Assembly (NCBI GenBank): GCA_964607915.1
Contig: CAZSMU010000050.1
Span: forward strand, 1-23,352
Source: JADJPL01 sp964607915
GTDB taxonomy: Bacteria; Bacteroidota; Bacteroidia; Chitinophagales; Saprospiraceae
Direction of reading: 5' to 3'
Length of the DNA stretch: 23,352 nt
The notes under the pieces are model-generated. The model saw only the letters and a list, made by a program, of their open reading frames with translations, was not told the origin of the DNA and did no database searches. Made by a program: the position numbers and the translations under genes. Positions 16,367 through 23,275 of this stretch are shown here, piece after piece; within the stretch, counting starts at the first letter, position 1; the number at the start of each line of letters is the position of its first letter.

Positions 16367-17033
16367 GAGGCGGTGTTTGTAGCGCAATAGATTCTTTCAA
16401 ATATAAGATTCCTTCCGGGCCGGTGCAAAAAAGTAAGTCCAACGCGCTTAGATCGCCGACAAACCCGTGCCGCGCCTCGAAGACCTGAGGGTAGGCAACG
16501 GCCTGTACTCCCGGCATCGCCGTCCCGCCCCGCCCCGGCCGGGGGGATAGCGCATCGCGCAAATCCTCAGGAGAGGGAGTAGTAACAGGTGTATAGGAGA
16601 GGCTCAGGGAAAGTGGGGTGTGGATTCGCCACCATTTGAGCAGCCTCTGCAATATTGCGCTATTGAGATCGAACAAAAAGGGAGGCTTGGAGGCAAAAAT
16701 GGGCTCTAAAAAGACCATGTAATCCGCGAAATAGGGCGATTTGCCGTACGCGCTCCGCAGCGTGTCCAGGTGGGCTTTTACCCAGGGCTGCCCATAGTCA
16801 ATGCGCACTTCCCGGATGGGCATTTTCTGGTGTTTGCCCTTCACGAGAGGGATAGAAAGATCCAATACGCCGTTGGCCGTGGCGATGCGCGCCCGGTTTC
16901 GGTAAGAGCCCTTCTGGTAGTGTTCCCACTGCTCCAACACGATTTCCGTGAAGCGCAGAAACTGAGCCATATAGGATATGGGCGGGAAATATGCCGTGCA
17001 GAGCAGGGCGGATTGCGCCATTTCTGTTCCCAT
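16350..17033 (-). CDS. WbqC-family protein
   Basis: This 227-residue protein matches the WbqC-like family, often linked to surface polysaccharide or O-antigen loci but biochemically poorly defined. Family marks are the N-terminal TAYFPPISYMAQF, the NRARIATANGVLDLSIPLVKG block, REVRIDYGQPWVKAHLDTL, YGKSPYFADYM, and the C-terminal GFVGDLSALDLLFCTGPEG. A Pro/Gly/Arg-rich segment (SPRPGRGG) in a loop near 165-172 is encoded by a perfect CCCCGGCCGGGG palindrome at 16533-16544. About 20 residues follow the usual family end and read over the dynamin promoter. The ATG at 17033 is chosen; Met5 is possible. It is the first gene of the operon that runs through the dynamin and TM2/SHOCT genes to rarA. 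Confidence 0.85.
   Translation of the reverse strand: MGTEMAQSALLCTAYFPPISYMAQFLRFTEIVLEQWEHYQKGSYRNRARIATANGVLDLSIPLVKGKHQKMPIREVRIDYGQPWVKAHLDTLRSAYGKSPYFADYMVFLEPIFASKPPFLFDLNSAILQRLLKWWRIHTPLSLSLSYTPVTTPSPEDLRDALSPRPGRGGTAMPGVQAVAYPQVFEARHGFVGDLSALDLLFCTGPEGILYLKESIALQTPPHAQLP
16398..16429 (-). promoter_or_regulatory. Promoter for the dynamin gene inside wbqC
   Basis: The minus strand carries TTTG (16426-16429), a 20-bp spacer and TATATTTG (16398-16405). This is the best complete match to the Bacteroidota promoter (TTG at -33, TAnnTTTG at -7) in the window. It would start RNA near 16391, about 25 nt before the ATG at 16366, and lies in the last codons of wbqC. Confidence 0.55.
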
Positions 17034-17103
17034 AAGGTTGTTTTGCCGGATTGTGAACCAGGACCGCCCTGCTTTCGCCGACAGGTGCGGCCAGATAACA
17101 CTC

Positions 17104-17111
17104 CAAAGGTA
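17104..17111 (-). promoter_or_regulatory. Candidate -7 box for wbqC
   Basis: The minus strand reads TACCTTTG, a full TAnnTTTG match about 70 bp before the wbqC ATG. A TTG lies 23 bp upstream (17135-17137) inside repeat copy J, at the edge of the accepted spacing. If real, the repeat would carry the -33 element of this promoter. Confidence 0.4.
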
Positions 17112-17122
17112 ATGGATTCAGG

Positions 17123-17161
17123 CAATACTTGTTGCAAGGAGTATCGCCAAGGGGGCAAAAA
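17123..17161 (-). repeat. Intergenic repeat, copy J
   Basis: The minus strand reads T5, GCCCCCTTGGCGATAC, then TCCTTGCAACAAG, then TATTG. It matches the frame of copy B (TTTTTTGCCCC) and of copy F (CTTGATGATT, CACAAGT). It lies about 90 bp from copy C in the same orientation, both upstream of wbqC. Confidence 0.6.
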
Positions 17162-17215
17162 GGTCTATTTTAATAAAACAGTATGAAGTACTTTGCGAAC
17201 TTTGCGACAATAAGG

Positions 17216-17255
17216 AAATAGACTTGTTGCGAGGGGTCGGCGAGGAGGGAAAAAG
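17216..17255 (-). repeat. Intergenic repeat, copy C
   Basis: The minus strand reads CTTTTTCCCTCCTCGCC, then GACCCCTCGCAACAAG, then TCTATTT. It differs from copy A at about four positions over 39. In this copy two CTCGC blocks are perfect and 11 bp apart. It lies in the 283-bp gap between divergent wbqC and the HAD phosphatase gene. Apart from copies C and J and the wbqC box, I see nothing defined in this gap. Confidence 0.75.
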
Positions 17256-17316
17256 AGTTATTTTTAGCCCATCCAATACCCCCTCTTAACCTGTCTGATA
17301 TATCACAAAGCACACC

Positions 17317-18006
17317 ATGCGCTACAAGTGGATACTTTTTGACATAGACGATACTTTGCTGGATTTCAGCTATGCTGCCCGGAAAGCCTTCACCTCCATG
17401 TTGGCACACCTGCAAATAGTCGAGGAATCGCACTATTTCGAAAGCTATCAGGTATGCAACCATGCGGCCTGGACTGCTCTGGAGGCCGGCAAAATCAATG
17501 CGGAACAGTTGCGTCGGCAGCGGTTTGCCGATTTTCAGGAAGCAGTAGGGCTGGTCGGGATACTTGAGCCTACGGCTATGAACGCCCTTTTCCTGGAGCA
17601 TGTGATCGCGCATACCCTTCCGGTACAAGGAGCGCTGGAGTTGCTGGAACACCTCCATCCCCGGGTAGGGATGGGGGTCGTAACCAACGGATTGCGCGAA
17701 GTGCAGCGCCCCCGCATCCAAAGAGCGGGCATGGAGGCCTATTTCTCGGCGATGGTCGTTTCAGATGAGATCGGCCTGGCCAAACCGGATCCGCTGTTTT
17801 TTGCATACGCGCATGAGGCCATTGGCCTTCCTCCCCGAGAGCAGGTTCTGGTAGTGGGTGACTCCCTGATTTCCGATGTGCGCGGAGCTATGGACTATGG
17901 ATTTGCGGCCTGTTGGTTCAATCCAGGCGGAAAGCCCAACCCGACGGGCACGAAGTTGAACTATGAGATTGGCGGATTAGCACAAGTAGGCGCGTTGTTG
18001 GGATAG
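17317..18006 (+). CDS. HAD-family phosphatase, YjjG-like
   Basis: This 229-residue cytoplasmic hydrolase of the haloacid dehalogenase superfamily resembles YjjG, a 5'-nucleotidase that clears non-canonical pyrimidine nucleotides. Motif I is FDIDDTLLDF with Asp9 (nucleophile) and Asp11, motif II is VVTNG, motif III is the Lys in GLAKPDP, and motif IV is GDSLISD. A helical cap occupies about 16-100 (subclass I). The start ATG precedes the conserved first strand by only five residues. No full -7 box is seen directly upstream. The 3' end faces mqnD tail to tail with one base between the stops. The substrate assignment is by resemblance only. Confidence 0.88.
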   Translation: MRYKWILFDIDDTLLDFSYAARKAFTSMLAHLQIVEESHYFESYQVCNHAAWTALEAGKINAEQLRRQRFADFQEAVGLVGILEPTAMNALFLEHVIAHTLPVQGALELLEHLHPRVGMGVVTNGLREVQRPRIQRAGMEAYFSAMVVSDEIGLAKPDPLFFAYAHEAIGLPPREQVLVVGDSLISDVRGAMDYGFAACWFNPGGKPNPTGTKLNYEIGGLAQVGALLG

Positions 18007-18007
18007 C

Positions 18008-18835
18008 CTATTCGAAGAGGGCCAGTCCGGACTCTGGGATGACCCCTTTTTCCCGAGCCCTATCAAACAGCAACTGCACTGCTTCGCGGCCTCGGGTACC
18101 CAATTCGCGGGTGTATTCGTTGACATACAGGTGGATGTGTTGAAACATGACGTCTTCGTCCATCTCCTGGGCGTGACAGCGTACGTAATCCAGGGTCTGG
18201 CGGGGATTGTCGAGTGCAAATTCCACGCTGCGGCGCAGCACCCGGCCTACGGCTTGCCGGATTTCGGTAGGTAGGGTCCTGCGGATAGCGATTCCGCCCA
18301 GCGGTATGGGCATGCCGGTCGTGCCTTCCCAGTACTCGCCGAGGTCTATCAGTTTGACGAGGCCTTTTGAAGCGTAGGTAAAGCGATTTTCGTGGATAAT
18401 CAGTCCGGCGTCGGTTTTTTTGCCCAGAACGGCGTCTTCGATTTCGGAGAACAGAAAAGGAGTTTTGTCCTTAGCATCCGGGAAAGCCAGGCCGAGCAAA
18501 AAATTTGCCGTCGTATATTTGCCCGGGATAGCGATGCGAAGGCTGGGGATATCGGCTGTCGGGACAGGCTCGCGGGCAATCAGCAGGGGGCCGCAACCGT
18601 TGCCTAGGGCACTGCCCGAGTCCAGGAGCGCATATTGTTCGGCCACATACGCGTATGCGTGGTAGCTGAGTTTGGTCATATCCAGCCTTTCGGCAAAAGC
18701 ACCTTGGTTCAGTTCTTCGACGTCGGCAAGCAGAATATCGAATTCAAGACCCTCCGTATCCACTTTTTTGTGTACAAGGGCATCGAATATGAAGGTATCG
18801 TTCGGACAGGGGGAAAAACCCAGCGTTAATTTCAT
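18008..18835 (-). CDS. mqnD: 1,4-dihydroxy-6-naphthoate synthase
   Basis: MqnD converts cyclic dehypoxanthine futalosine into 1,4-dihydroxy-6-naphthoate in the futalosine route to menaquinone. The 275-residue sequence has the periplasmic-binding-like fold of the family: the start TLGFSPCPNDTFIFDAL, the block ELNQGAFAERLDMTKLSYHAY, NGCGPLLIA, and GIIH-like DAGLIIHENRFTY, all strong MqnD marks. The length is normal, and the first conserved strand begins right at the Met. The other mqn genes are not in the window. The gene is divergent from the pseudouridine synthase across only 14 bp, and the start codon shares a base with that gene's -7 box. Confidence 0.93.
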   Translation of the reverse strand: MKLTLGFSPCPNDTFIFDALVHKKVDTEGLEFDILLADVEELNQGAFAERLDMTKLSYHAYAYVAEQYALLDSGSALGNGCGPLLIAREPVPTADIPSLRIAIPGKYTTANFLLGLAFPDAKDKTPFLFSEIEDAVLGKKTDAGLIIHENRFTYASKGLVKLIDLGEYWEGTTGMPIPLGGIAIRRTLPTEIRQAVGRVLRRSVEFALDNPRQTLDYVRCHAQEMDEDVMFQHIHLYVNEYTRELGTRGREAVQLLFDRAREKGVIPESGLALFE

Positions 18836-18842
18836 ACTTTTG
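18835..18842 (+). promoter_or_regulatory. -7 box for the pseudouridine synthase gene
   Basis: TACTTTTG, identical to the boxes before glmM and engB, ends 7 bp before the ATG at 18850. With the usual 5-7 bp to the start point, the mRNA would be leaderless or nearly so. Its first base is the last base of the mqnD start codon on the opposite strand. Confidence 0.5.
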
Positions 18843-18849
18843 AGGCACT

Positions 18850-19584
18850 ATGAAAGAGACAGCAAATTTACAGGTTATTTTTGAAGATAACCATCTCATC
18901 GCGGTGAACAAACCCCGCGGCATCCTGGTTCAGGGCGACGAAACAGAAGACCGCCCCATCTCGGAATACGTCAAAGAGTACATAAAGCTCCGATACGACA
19001 AACCGGGAGAGGTGTTCATCGGGGTAATCCACCGACTCGACCGGCCGGTGTCGGGAGCACTTGTGCTGGCGCGCACGAGCAAGGCGCTGGCGCGTATGAA
19101 CGATTTATTCAAGGAGAGAAAGGTGAAAAAAACCTACTGGGCCGTCACGACCAACCGTCCGGACCCCGAAGTGGGCCACCTGACCCACTATATCGTGAAG
19201 GATGCCGAAAAAAATATTTCGCGCGCCTTAGATCAGCCCAGCAATCGCAATAAGGATGCAAAGCGCTCAGACCTGGACTATCGCATGATCGGGGAAATCG
19301 AAGGGAAACACCTTCTGCTGGTCGAACCGCTTACCGGGAGGCCACACCAGATCCGGGTGCAGTTGGCCAAAATGGGATGCCCAATCGTCGGAGATGTGAA
19401 GTATGGCGCCCGCGAGGGATTCAACCACGGCGGGATCTATCTGCACTGCCGCTCCCTGGAGTTTATCCACCCGGTCAAGCAAACGCCCGTGCGCATCGTA
19501 GCAGACCCCCCGCAGGATCCCATCTGGAAAATGATGTCCCGCATCGCGGAACAACTGGAACGGGAGGAGGGGATAGAATCCTGA
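18850..19584 (+). CDS. RluA-family RNA pseudouridine synthase
   Basis: The enzyme isomerises specific uridines in rRNA or tRNA. The 244-residue protein lacks an N-terminal S4 domain and begins directly with the catalytic domain (IFEDNHLIAVNKPRGILVQ). The catalytic aspartate is Asp64 in IHRLDRPVSGALVLA; KTYWAV, LLVEPLTGRPHQIRVQL and GDVKYGA follow in the family order. The exact target site cannot be told from the sequence; single-domain relatives include RluA, TruC and RluC-like forms. The ATG at 18850 fits the family start. The TGA stop lies at the edge of repeat copy H, facing the outer-membrane gene across 22 bp. Confidence 0.92.
   Translation: MKETANLQVIFEDNHLIAVNKPRGILVQGDETEDRPISEYVKEYIKLRYDKPGEVFIGVIHRLDRPVSGALVLARTSKALARMNDLFKERKVKKTYWAVTTNRPDPEVGHLTHYIVKDAEKNISRALDQPSNRNKDAKRSDLDYRMIGEIEGKHLLLVEPLTGRPHQIRVQLAKMGCPIVGDVKYGAREGFNHGGIYLHCRSLEFIHPVKQTPVRIVADPPQDPIWKMMSRIAEQLEREEGIES
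18863..18870 (-). promoter_or_regulatory. -7 box for mqnD inside the divergent gene
   Basis: The minus strand reads TAAATTTG, a full TAnnTTTG match 27 bp before the mqnD start. It lies in codons 5-7 of the pseudouridine synthase gene. The predicted start point near 18857 makes the two divergent RNAs overlap by some ten bases. The -33 element is weak. Confidence 0.45.
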
Positions 19585-19613
19585 ACTCCTCCCGCTCGCA
19601 ACATGGCTATTTC
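19580..19613 (+). repeat. Intergenic repeat, copy H (degenerate)
   Basis: The sequence holds CTGA at the start, then CGCTCGCAACATGGC and TATTTCCT; 15 of 17 bases of GCAACAAG-TCTATTTCC in copy C are kept. It covers the whole 22-bp gap and both stop codons: TGA of the pseudouridine synthase (19582-19584) and TAG of the outer-membrane gene (19607-19609). Confidence 0.5.
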
Positions 19614-20254
19614 CTGCTGTTCATGAAAAACGAAACGGAGGCCAACCAGCGACTCGGGGAATTGGAAAAGGCATAGTCCTTCCCGGCAAAGCGGATATGA
19701 TCCCCGAATTTGTTGAGACTGCCTTCGTAGCGCAAGTCCACGGAAATGCGCCAGATGTCCAGGCCTGCCCCGCCGAGCCAGTTGATTTCCATATCTTTGA
19801 AATGCTGGTCGTACTCGGAGAACTCCAGCAGATCGGATGCGCTGTTGAGGAATACGTGCCCCTGTGGACCGGCGTTCAGGCGCAGGGGGCCGAAGCGGAA
19901 ACCGAGTAGCACCGGAATGTCGAGGTAGGTGTAGCGCTCTTCGAAAATCTGGTTTACGATACCCGGATTCTTCACGTCAGTCACCTTCCATTGCACCGTG
20001 TTCGAGTTGAAGTTGAGCTCGGGCTGCAACACGAAAGGTCCGATGTTGGCCTGCAGGGCCAAGCCGCCGTGAATGCCGTAATTGGCATCGCCCAACGCCA
20101 GTTTCAAGCGCTCGGCGCCTCCGGCGTCCAAGAGGTTGATGGTTTCGGTCTTGATATCGGTAGAACTCAATCCCATTTTGACGCCAAACCGGAGTTGGGC
20201 CTGTGCGGTGCCAAGCCAACAGAAGGCGAACACAAAGAACATTAGCTTTTTCAT
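19607..20254 (-). CDS. Outer-membrane beta-barrel protein
   Basis: This 215-residue protein has a clean signal peptide (MKKLMFFVFAFCWLGTAQAQ, cut after about residue 19). The mature part alternates short amphipathic strands (RFGVKMGLSST, GIHGGLALQANIG, FVLQPELNFNS, YLDIPVLLGFRFG, LRLNAGPQGHVFL, WLGGAGLDIW, ISVDLRYEGSL, RWLASVSFFM). The YLDIPVLL strand and the final aromatic strand are usual in the PorT-like/OmpW-like barrels of Bacteroidota. It should lie in the outer membrane; no catalytic motif is seen and the role is unknown. The ATG at 20254 is fixed by the signal peptide. No clear promoter box was found upstream. Confidence 0.85.
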   Translation of the reverse strand: MKKLMFFVFAFCWLGTAQAQLRFGVKMGLSSTDIKTETINLLDAGGAERLKLALGDANYGIHGGLALQANIGPFVLQPELNFNSNTVQWKVTDVKNPGIVNQIFEERYTYLDIPVLLGFRFGPLRLNAGPQGHVFLNSASDLLEFSEYDQHFKDMEINWLGGAGLDIWRISVDLRYEGSLNKFGDHIRFAGKDYAFSNSPSRWLASVSFFMNSRK

Positions 20255-20342
20255 ACGATGTGATTTTTAAGTGTGAGTCGGAGCAAAGGTTGTCCCAACA
20301 AGTCCTGGATGCTATTCTCAACGGATTACCACTATTTCTTGT

Positions 20343-20350
20343 TACTTTTG
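20343..20350 (+). promoter_or_regulatory. -7 box for engB
   Basis: TACTTTTG ends 20 bp before the engB ATG at 20371, implying a leader of about 14 nt. The same octamer precedes glmM and the pseudouridine synthase gene. No TTG is well placed upstream. The 116-bp gap holds little else apart from a weak CAACAAGTC match at 20296-20304. Confidence 0.45.
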
Positions 20351-20370
20351 TCTGTGCTAAATATTTCTTA

Positions 20371-20982
20371 ATGGAAATCCACTCTGCAGAATTTATGGGA
20401 AGCTTTCCCGGGGTGAAGCTCTGTCCCAAAGACGAACTGCCCGAATTTGCCTTCATCGGCCGGTCCAATGTCGGGAAATCTTCCCTGATCAATATGCTGT
20501 GCCGCCAACATGGACTGGCACATATTTCCAACAGGCCGGGGAAAACCCAGTTGCTGAACTTCTACCGCATAGACCAAACCTGGAAATTGGTGGACCTGCC
20601 CGGCTATGGCTACGCCCGGGTGGCCAAAACGCAACGAAAGGCATGGGGCAAAATGGTACAGGATTATCTGCTTCAACGCCCAAACCTCTTCTGCGCTTTT
20701 GTGCTCATAGATTCCAATATCCCGCCGCAAGCCATAGATATAGAGTTCATAAACTGGTTGGGGGCCAAGAAAATACCCTTTGTGCTGGCCTTTACCAAAA
20801 TAGACCGCATCAAACCAGCAGAACTGGAGGGCAATATCGCCGCTTTTCAGGCAAAACTCGGGGAGACCTGGGATGAACTCCCACCCCAATTCCGCACCTC
20901 CGCGGCAAAAAACCAGGGCAGGGAAGAGATCCTGGCCTTCATCGCCTCCGTAACCGCCCAATCGCTGTTTAACCCAAGCTGA
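20371..20982 (+). CDS. engB: Ribosome-biogenesis GTPase EngB/YihA
   Basis: A small GTPase (203 residues) needed for late large-subunit assembly and essential in many bacteria. G1 is GRSNVGKS at 30-37, G2 includes Thr59 in RPGKTQ, G3 is DLPG at 75-78 followed by the EngB-type GYGYARV, G4 is TKID, and G5 is TSA near the end. The frame is open to 20203, but the family starts at MEIHSAEFMGS, a -7 box sits 20 bp upstream, and the extension runs across the outer-membrane gene's 5' region, so the ATG at 20371 is chosen. It is the first gene of an operon with an acyltransferase (11-bp gap) and an exonuclease. Confidence 0.95.
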   Translation: MEIHSAEFMGSFPGVKLCPKDELPEFAFIGRSNVGKSSLINMLCRQHGLAHISNRPGKTQLLNFYRIDQTWKLVDLPGYGYARVAKTQRKAWGKMVQDYLLQRPNLFCAFVLIDSNIPPQAIDIEFINWLGAKKIPFVLAFTKIDRIKPAELEGNIAAFQAKLGETWDELPPQFRTSAAKNQGREEILAFIASVTAQSLFNPS

Positions 20983-20993
20983 ACCGAACACCT

Positions 20994-22718
20994 ATGGAAG
21001 ATGCCAAGCAGCGGGCTTACCCGCACGTCATTCCGGATATCGAGCACTGGCCAATTTACAAACTCAGCGAGTCCCGGCAGGCATTTGTCCGGGAAATCGA
21101 ACAATTCACGCTGAACCGCTTGAAGAAGTCCTATTCGACCTCTAAAATAACGGATATCATCGCCCATACGGCTTACTTGGAGCGCATCCGCATTCAGGAA
21201 GAACCCTGGAAAGTAGATCCACCCAACGACCGCCAGTTCTGGAACCGCCTTCGCAAACGCCTGGTCCGGAAATCCTTCGACCAGCCCGAAGCGGAAGCAG
21301 CCGTCAACAATGATGCCCTGCTCAAAGACATCATCCATCGGTATGCCGAGGAAATCGTGGGTACGTTCCACATAAAGACCTTTCTCTTCGCCCGCAAATT
21401 TCTGACGTTTTTCTTCAACCGACTGCTCCAGGCAAAATTGAGGGGCTTCCTGCGCATCGGCGGGGCTCGCCGGAGGCTCAGTGAGAAACTGAGCGTGGAA
21501 GGGCCCTTGGAAACGATTCGCGCACTGGCTTCCAAAGGGGTCGTCGTCGTCGTGCCTACGCATTTCAGCAACCTGGACTCCATCCTCATCGGGTATATGA
21601 TGGATCTCGTGGCAGGCCTTCCTTCTTTTTCGTACGGGGCCGGGCTGAACCTCTACAATACGGGCTATACGGCCTATTTCATGAACCGCCTCGGCGCCTA
21701 TCGCGTGGATCGTCGGAAAAAGAACGAAATCTACCTCGAAACGCTCAAGGCAATGTCCAACCTCTCCATACAGCGCGGCACCAACAGCCTATTTTTCCCG
21801 GGAGGCACCCGCTCGCGCTCAGGGATGATGGAAACCAAACTGAAACTGGGCCTTCTGAGCACTACGGTGGAAGCACAGCGCTCCCTCTTCCAGCGCGGGG
21901 AATCGAAAAAAGTATTCATCGTACCCCTGGTCACGAGCTACCACTTTGTGCTGGAAGCGCAATACTTGATCGAACAGTATTTAAAACAAATCGGAAAAGA
22001 ACGCTTTATAAAAGCGCAGGACAATTTTTTCAAACCCCTGCAAATCGCCCGCTTCGTATGGAAAGTACTGGCCGAAGGGAACGATATCACCTTTTCTTTT
22101 GGCCAACCCATGGACGTACTGGGCAACCCCGTGGATGCACAAGGGGAAAGCTGCGACCAGTACGGCAACCGCATCGCCCTGCAGGAATATTTCGAACTCC
22201 GCGGCCGGATTACCGAAGACCTGCAGCGGGAGTCTGAATATACAAAAATGCTTGGGGAAAAAATAGTGGAGAGTTACTTTCGGTACAACATAGTGCTCGA
22301 TAGCCACCTGGTGGCTTTCGCAGCGTTTGAAATTCTGAAAAAGGAAAACGCCCGCCTCGACCTATACGGCGTGCTCCGCCTTCCCCCCGCCGACTATGCG
22401 TTTTCCTGGGAAGTCCTGACCGAAGTGGTGGGCAAATTGCAGAGAAAGCTGAAAGCCATGGAAAAAGCCGGGGAAGTGCGGCTCTCGGCATCGGTGCGCG
22501 GCGATACGGAGGCCCTTATCCGCAGCGGGATTGACCGGATGGGTACGTTCCACCTCAAAAGACCGCTGAAATTTGACAAACAGGGCAATGTCGTCAGCGA
22601 AAATTTCCTCTTGCTGTACTTTTACCACAACCGCCTCGAAAATTATGGGCTCGCCTCCAAAGTATCCTGGACTCAGCCGTCTATGGAAGTAGCCCAACCG
22701 GAAGCGGAAAATCTGTAA
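20994..22718 (+). CDS. Glycerol-3-phosphate / 1-acyl-glycerol-phosphate acyltransferase
   Basis: A 574-residue protein with the PlsC/PlsB acyltransferase core at about 165-375. The catalytic H-x4-D motif is His190 to Asp195 (PTHFSNLD), the second block is GAYRVDR at 234-240, and the third is FPGGTRSRSG ending at 277, where the common FPEGTR has Gly for Glu. I recall this variant from Bacteroidota homologues but cannot verify it here. An N-terminal helical region (1-165) and a C-terminal region (375-574) make it closer in size to PlsB than to PlsC. It likely acylates glycerol-3-phosphate or lysophosphatidate at the inner membrane. The start ATG lies 11 bp after engB; the exonuclease begins 4 bp after its stop. 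Confidence 0.87.
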   Translation: MEDAKQRAYPHVIPDIEHWPIYKLSESRQAFVREIEQFTLNRLKKSYSTSKITDIIAHTAYLERIRIQEEPWKVDPPNDRQFWNRLRKRLVRKSFDQPEAEAAVNNDALLKDIIHRYAEEIVGTFHIKTFLFARKFLTFFFNRLLQAKLRGFLRIGGARRRLSEKLSVEGPLETIRALASKGVVVVVPTHFSNLDSILIGYMMDLVAGLPSFSYGAGLNLYNTGYTAYFMNRLGAYRVDRRKKNEIYLETLKAMSNLSIQRGTNSLFFPGGTRSRSGMMETKLKLGLLSTTVEAQRSLFQRGESKKVFIVPLVTSYHFVLEAQYLIEQYLKQIGKERFIKAQDNFFKPLQIARFVWKVLAEGNDITFSFGQPMDVLGNPVDAQGESCDQYGNRIALQEYFELRGRITEDLQRESEYTKMLGEKIVESYFRYNIVLDSHLVAFAAFEILKKENARLDLYGVLRLPPADYAFSWEVLTEVVGKLQRKLKAMEKAGEVRLSASVRGDTEALIRSGIDRMGTFHLKRPLKFDKQGNVVSENFLLLYFYHNRLENYGLASKVSWTQPSMEVAQPEAENL

Positions 22719-22722
22719 TGCC

Positions 22723-23265
22723 GTGCACTTTATCGTTTTTGACCTCGAAGCCACTTGCTGGGAGGGCAGTCCGCCCGGCAGAATATCTGAAATTATAGAA
22801 ATCGGCGCCTTTAAAGTCAATCCCTACGGGGAGGTGGAAGACCGATTCAGCCGCTTCGTGAAACCGGCGCTCAACCCTTTCCTCTCAGCTTTTTGCCAGG
22901 AACTGACCTCTATCCGGCAGGAAGAAGTGGATCGGGCAAGGCCGTTTCCGCAAGTGATCGAGTCCTTTCAGGATTGGGCAGACGTCTGGGACGAAGACTA
23001 CCTGCTCTGCTCCTGGGGCAACTACGACAAGCGCATGCTCGTGCAGGATTGCCAACTCCACCGCCTGGAATCCGATTGGGCGGAAAAACACATCAACCTG
23101 AAGTTCCAATACCACCAGTTCAAGCGGCTTAAAAAAATGAGGGGCATGAAACACGCTATCGAAGCCGAGGGGTTCGACTTCGACGGCACACATCACCGCG
23201 GAATAGACGATGCCGCCAACCTGGTGAAGTTATTCGTAAAGTATATTGATGAGTGGCAGTACTAG
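22723..23265 (+). CDS. DEDDh-type 3'-5' exonuclease (ERI1/KapD-like)
   Basis: This 180-residue nuclease has the full DEDDh set: Asp7 and Glu9 in FDLEATCWEG, Asp102 in NYDKRML, His158 and Asp163 in HHRGIDDA. The EATCW box, ISEIIEIGAF and SWGNYDKRML are typical of the ERI1/KapD-like group, which trims RNA or DNA 3' ends; the substrate is not evident. The start is a GTG at 22723, the first possible start in this frame; the nearby ATG at 22718 is out of frame. It begins 4 bp after the acyltransferase stop and is the last gene of the engB operon. No terminator hairpin follows; repeat copy F lies in the gap. Confidence 0.9.
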   Translation: MHFIVFDLEATCWEGSPPGRISEIIEIGAFKVNPYGEVEDRFSRFVKPALNPFLSAFCQELTSIRQEEVDRARPFPQVIESFQDWADVWDEDYLLCSWGNYDKRMLVQDCQLHRLESDWAEKHINLKFQYHQFKRLKKMRGMKHAIEAEGFDFDGTHHRGIDDAANLVKLFVKYIDEWQY

Positions 23266-23275
23266 GGCCTCTTGA

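Noticed and set aside
16533..16544. Perfect palindrome CCCCGGCCGGGG in wbqC
   Set aside because: It lies inside a coding loop rich in Pro, Gly and Arg codons, has no T-run, and is explained by local GC-rich codons.
20284..20304. Possible further repeat copy upstream of engB
   Set aside because: Only the nonamer CAACAAGTC is shared, which could occur by chance in this length of DNA.
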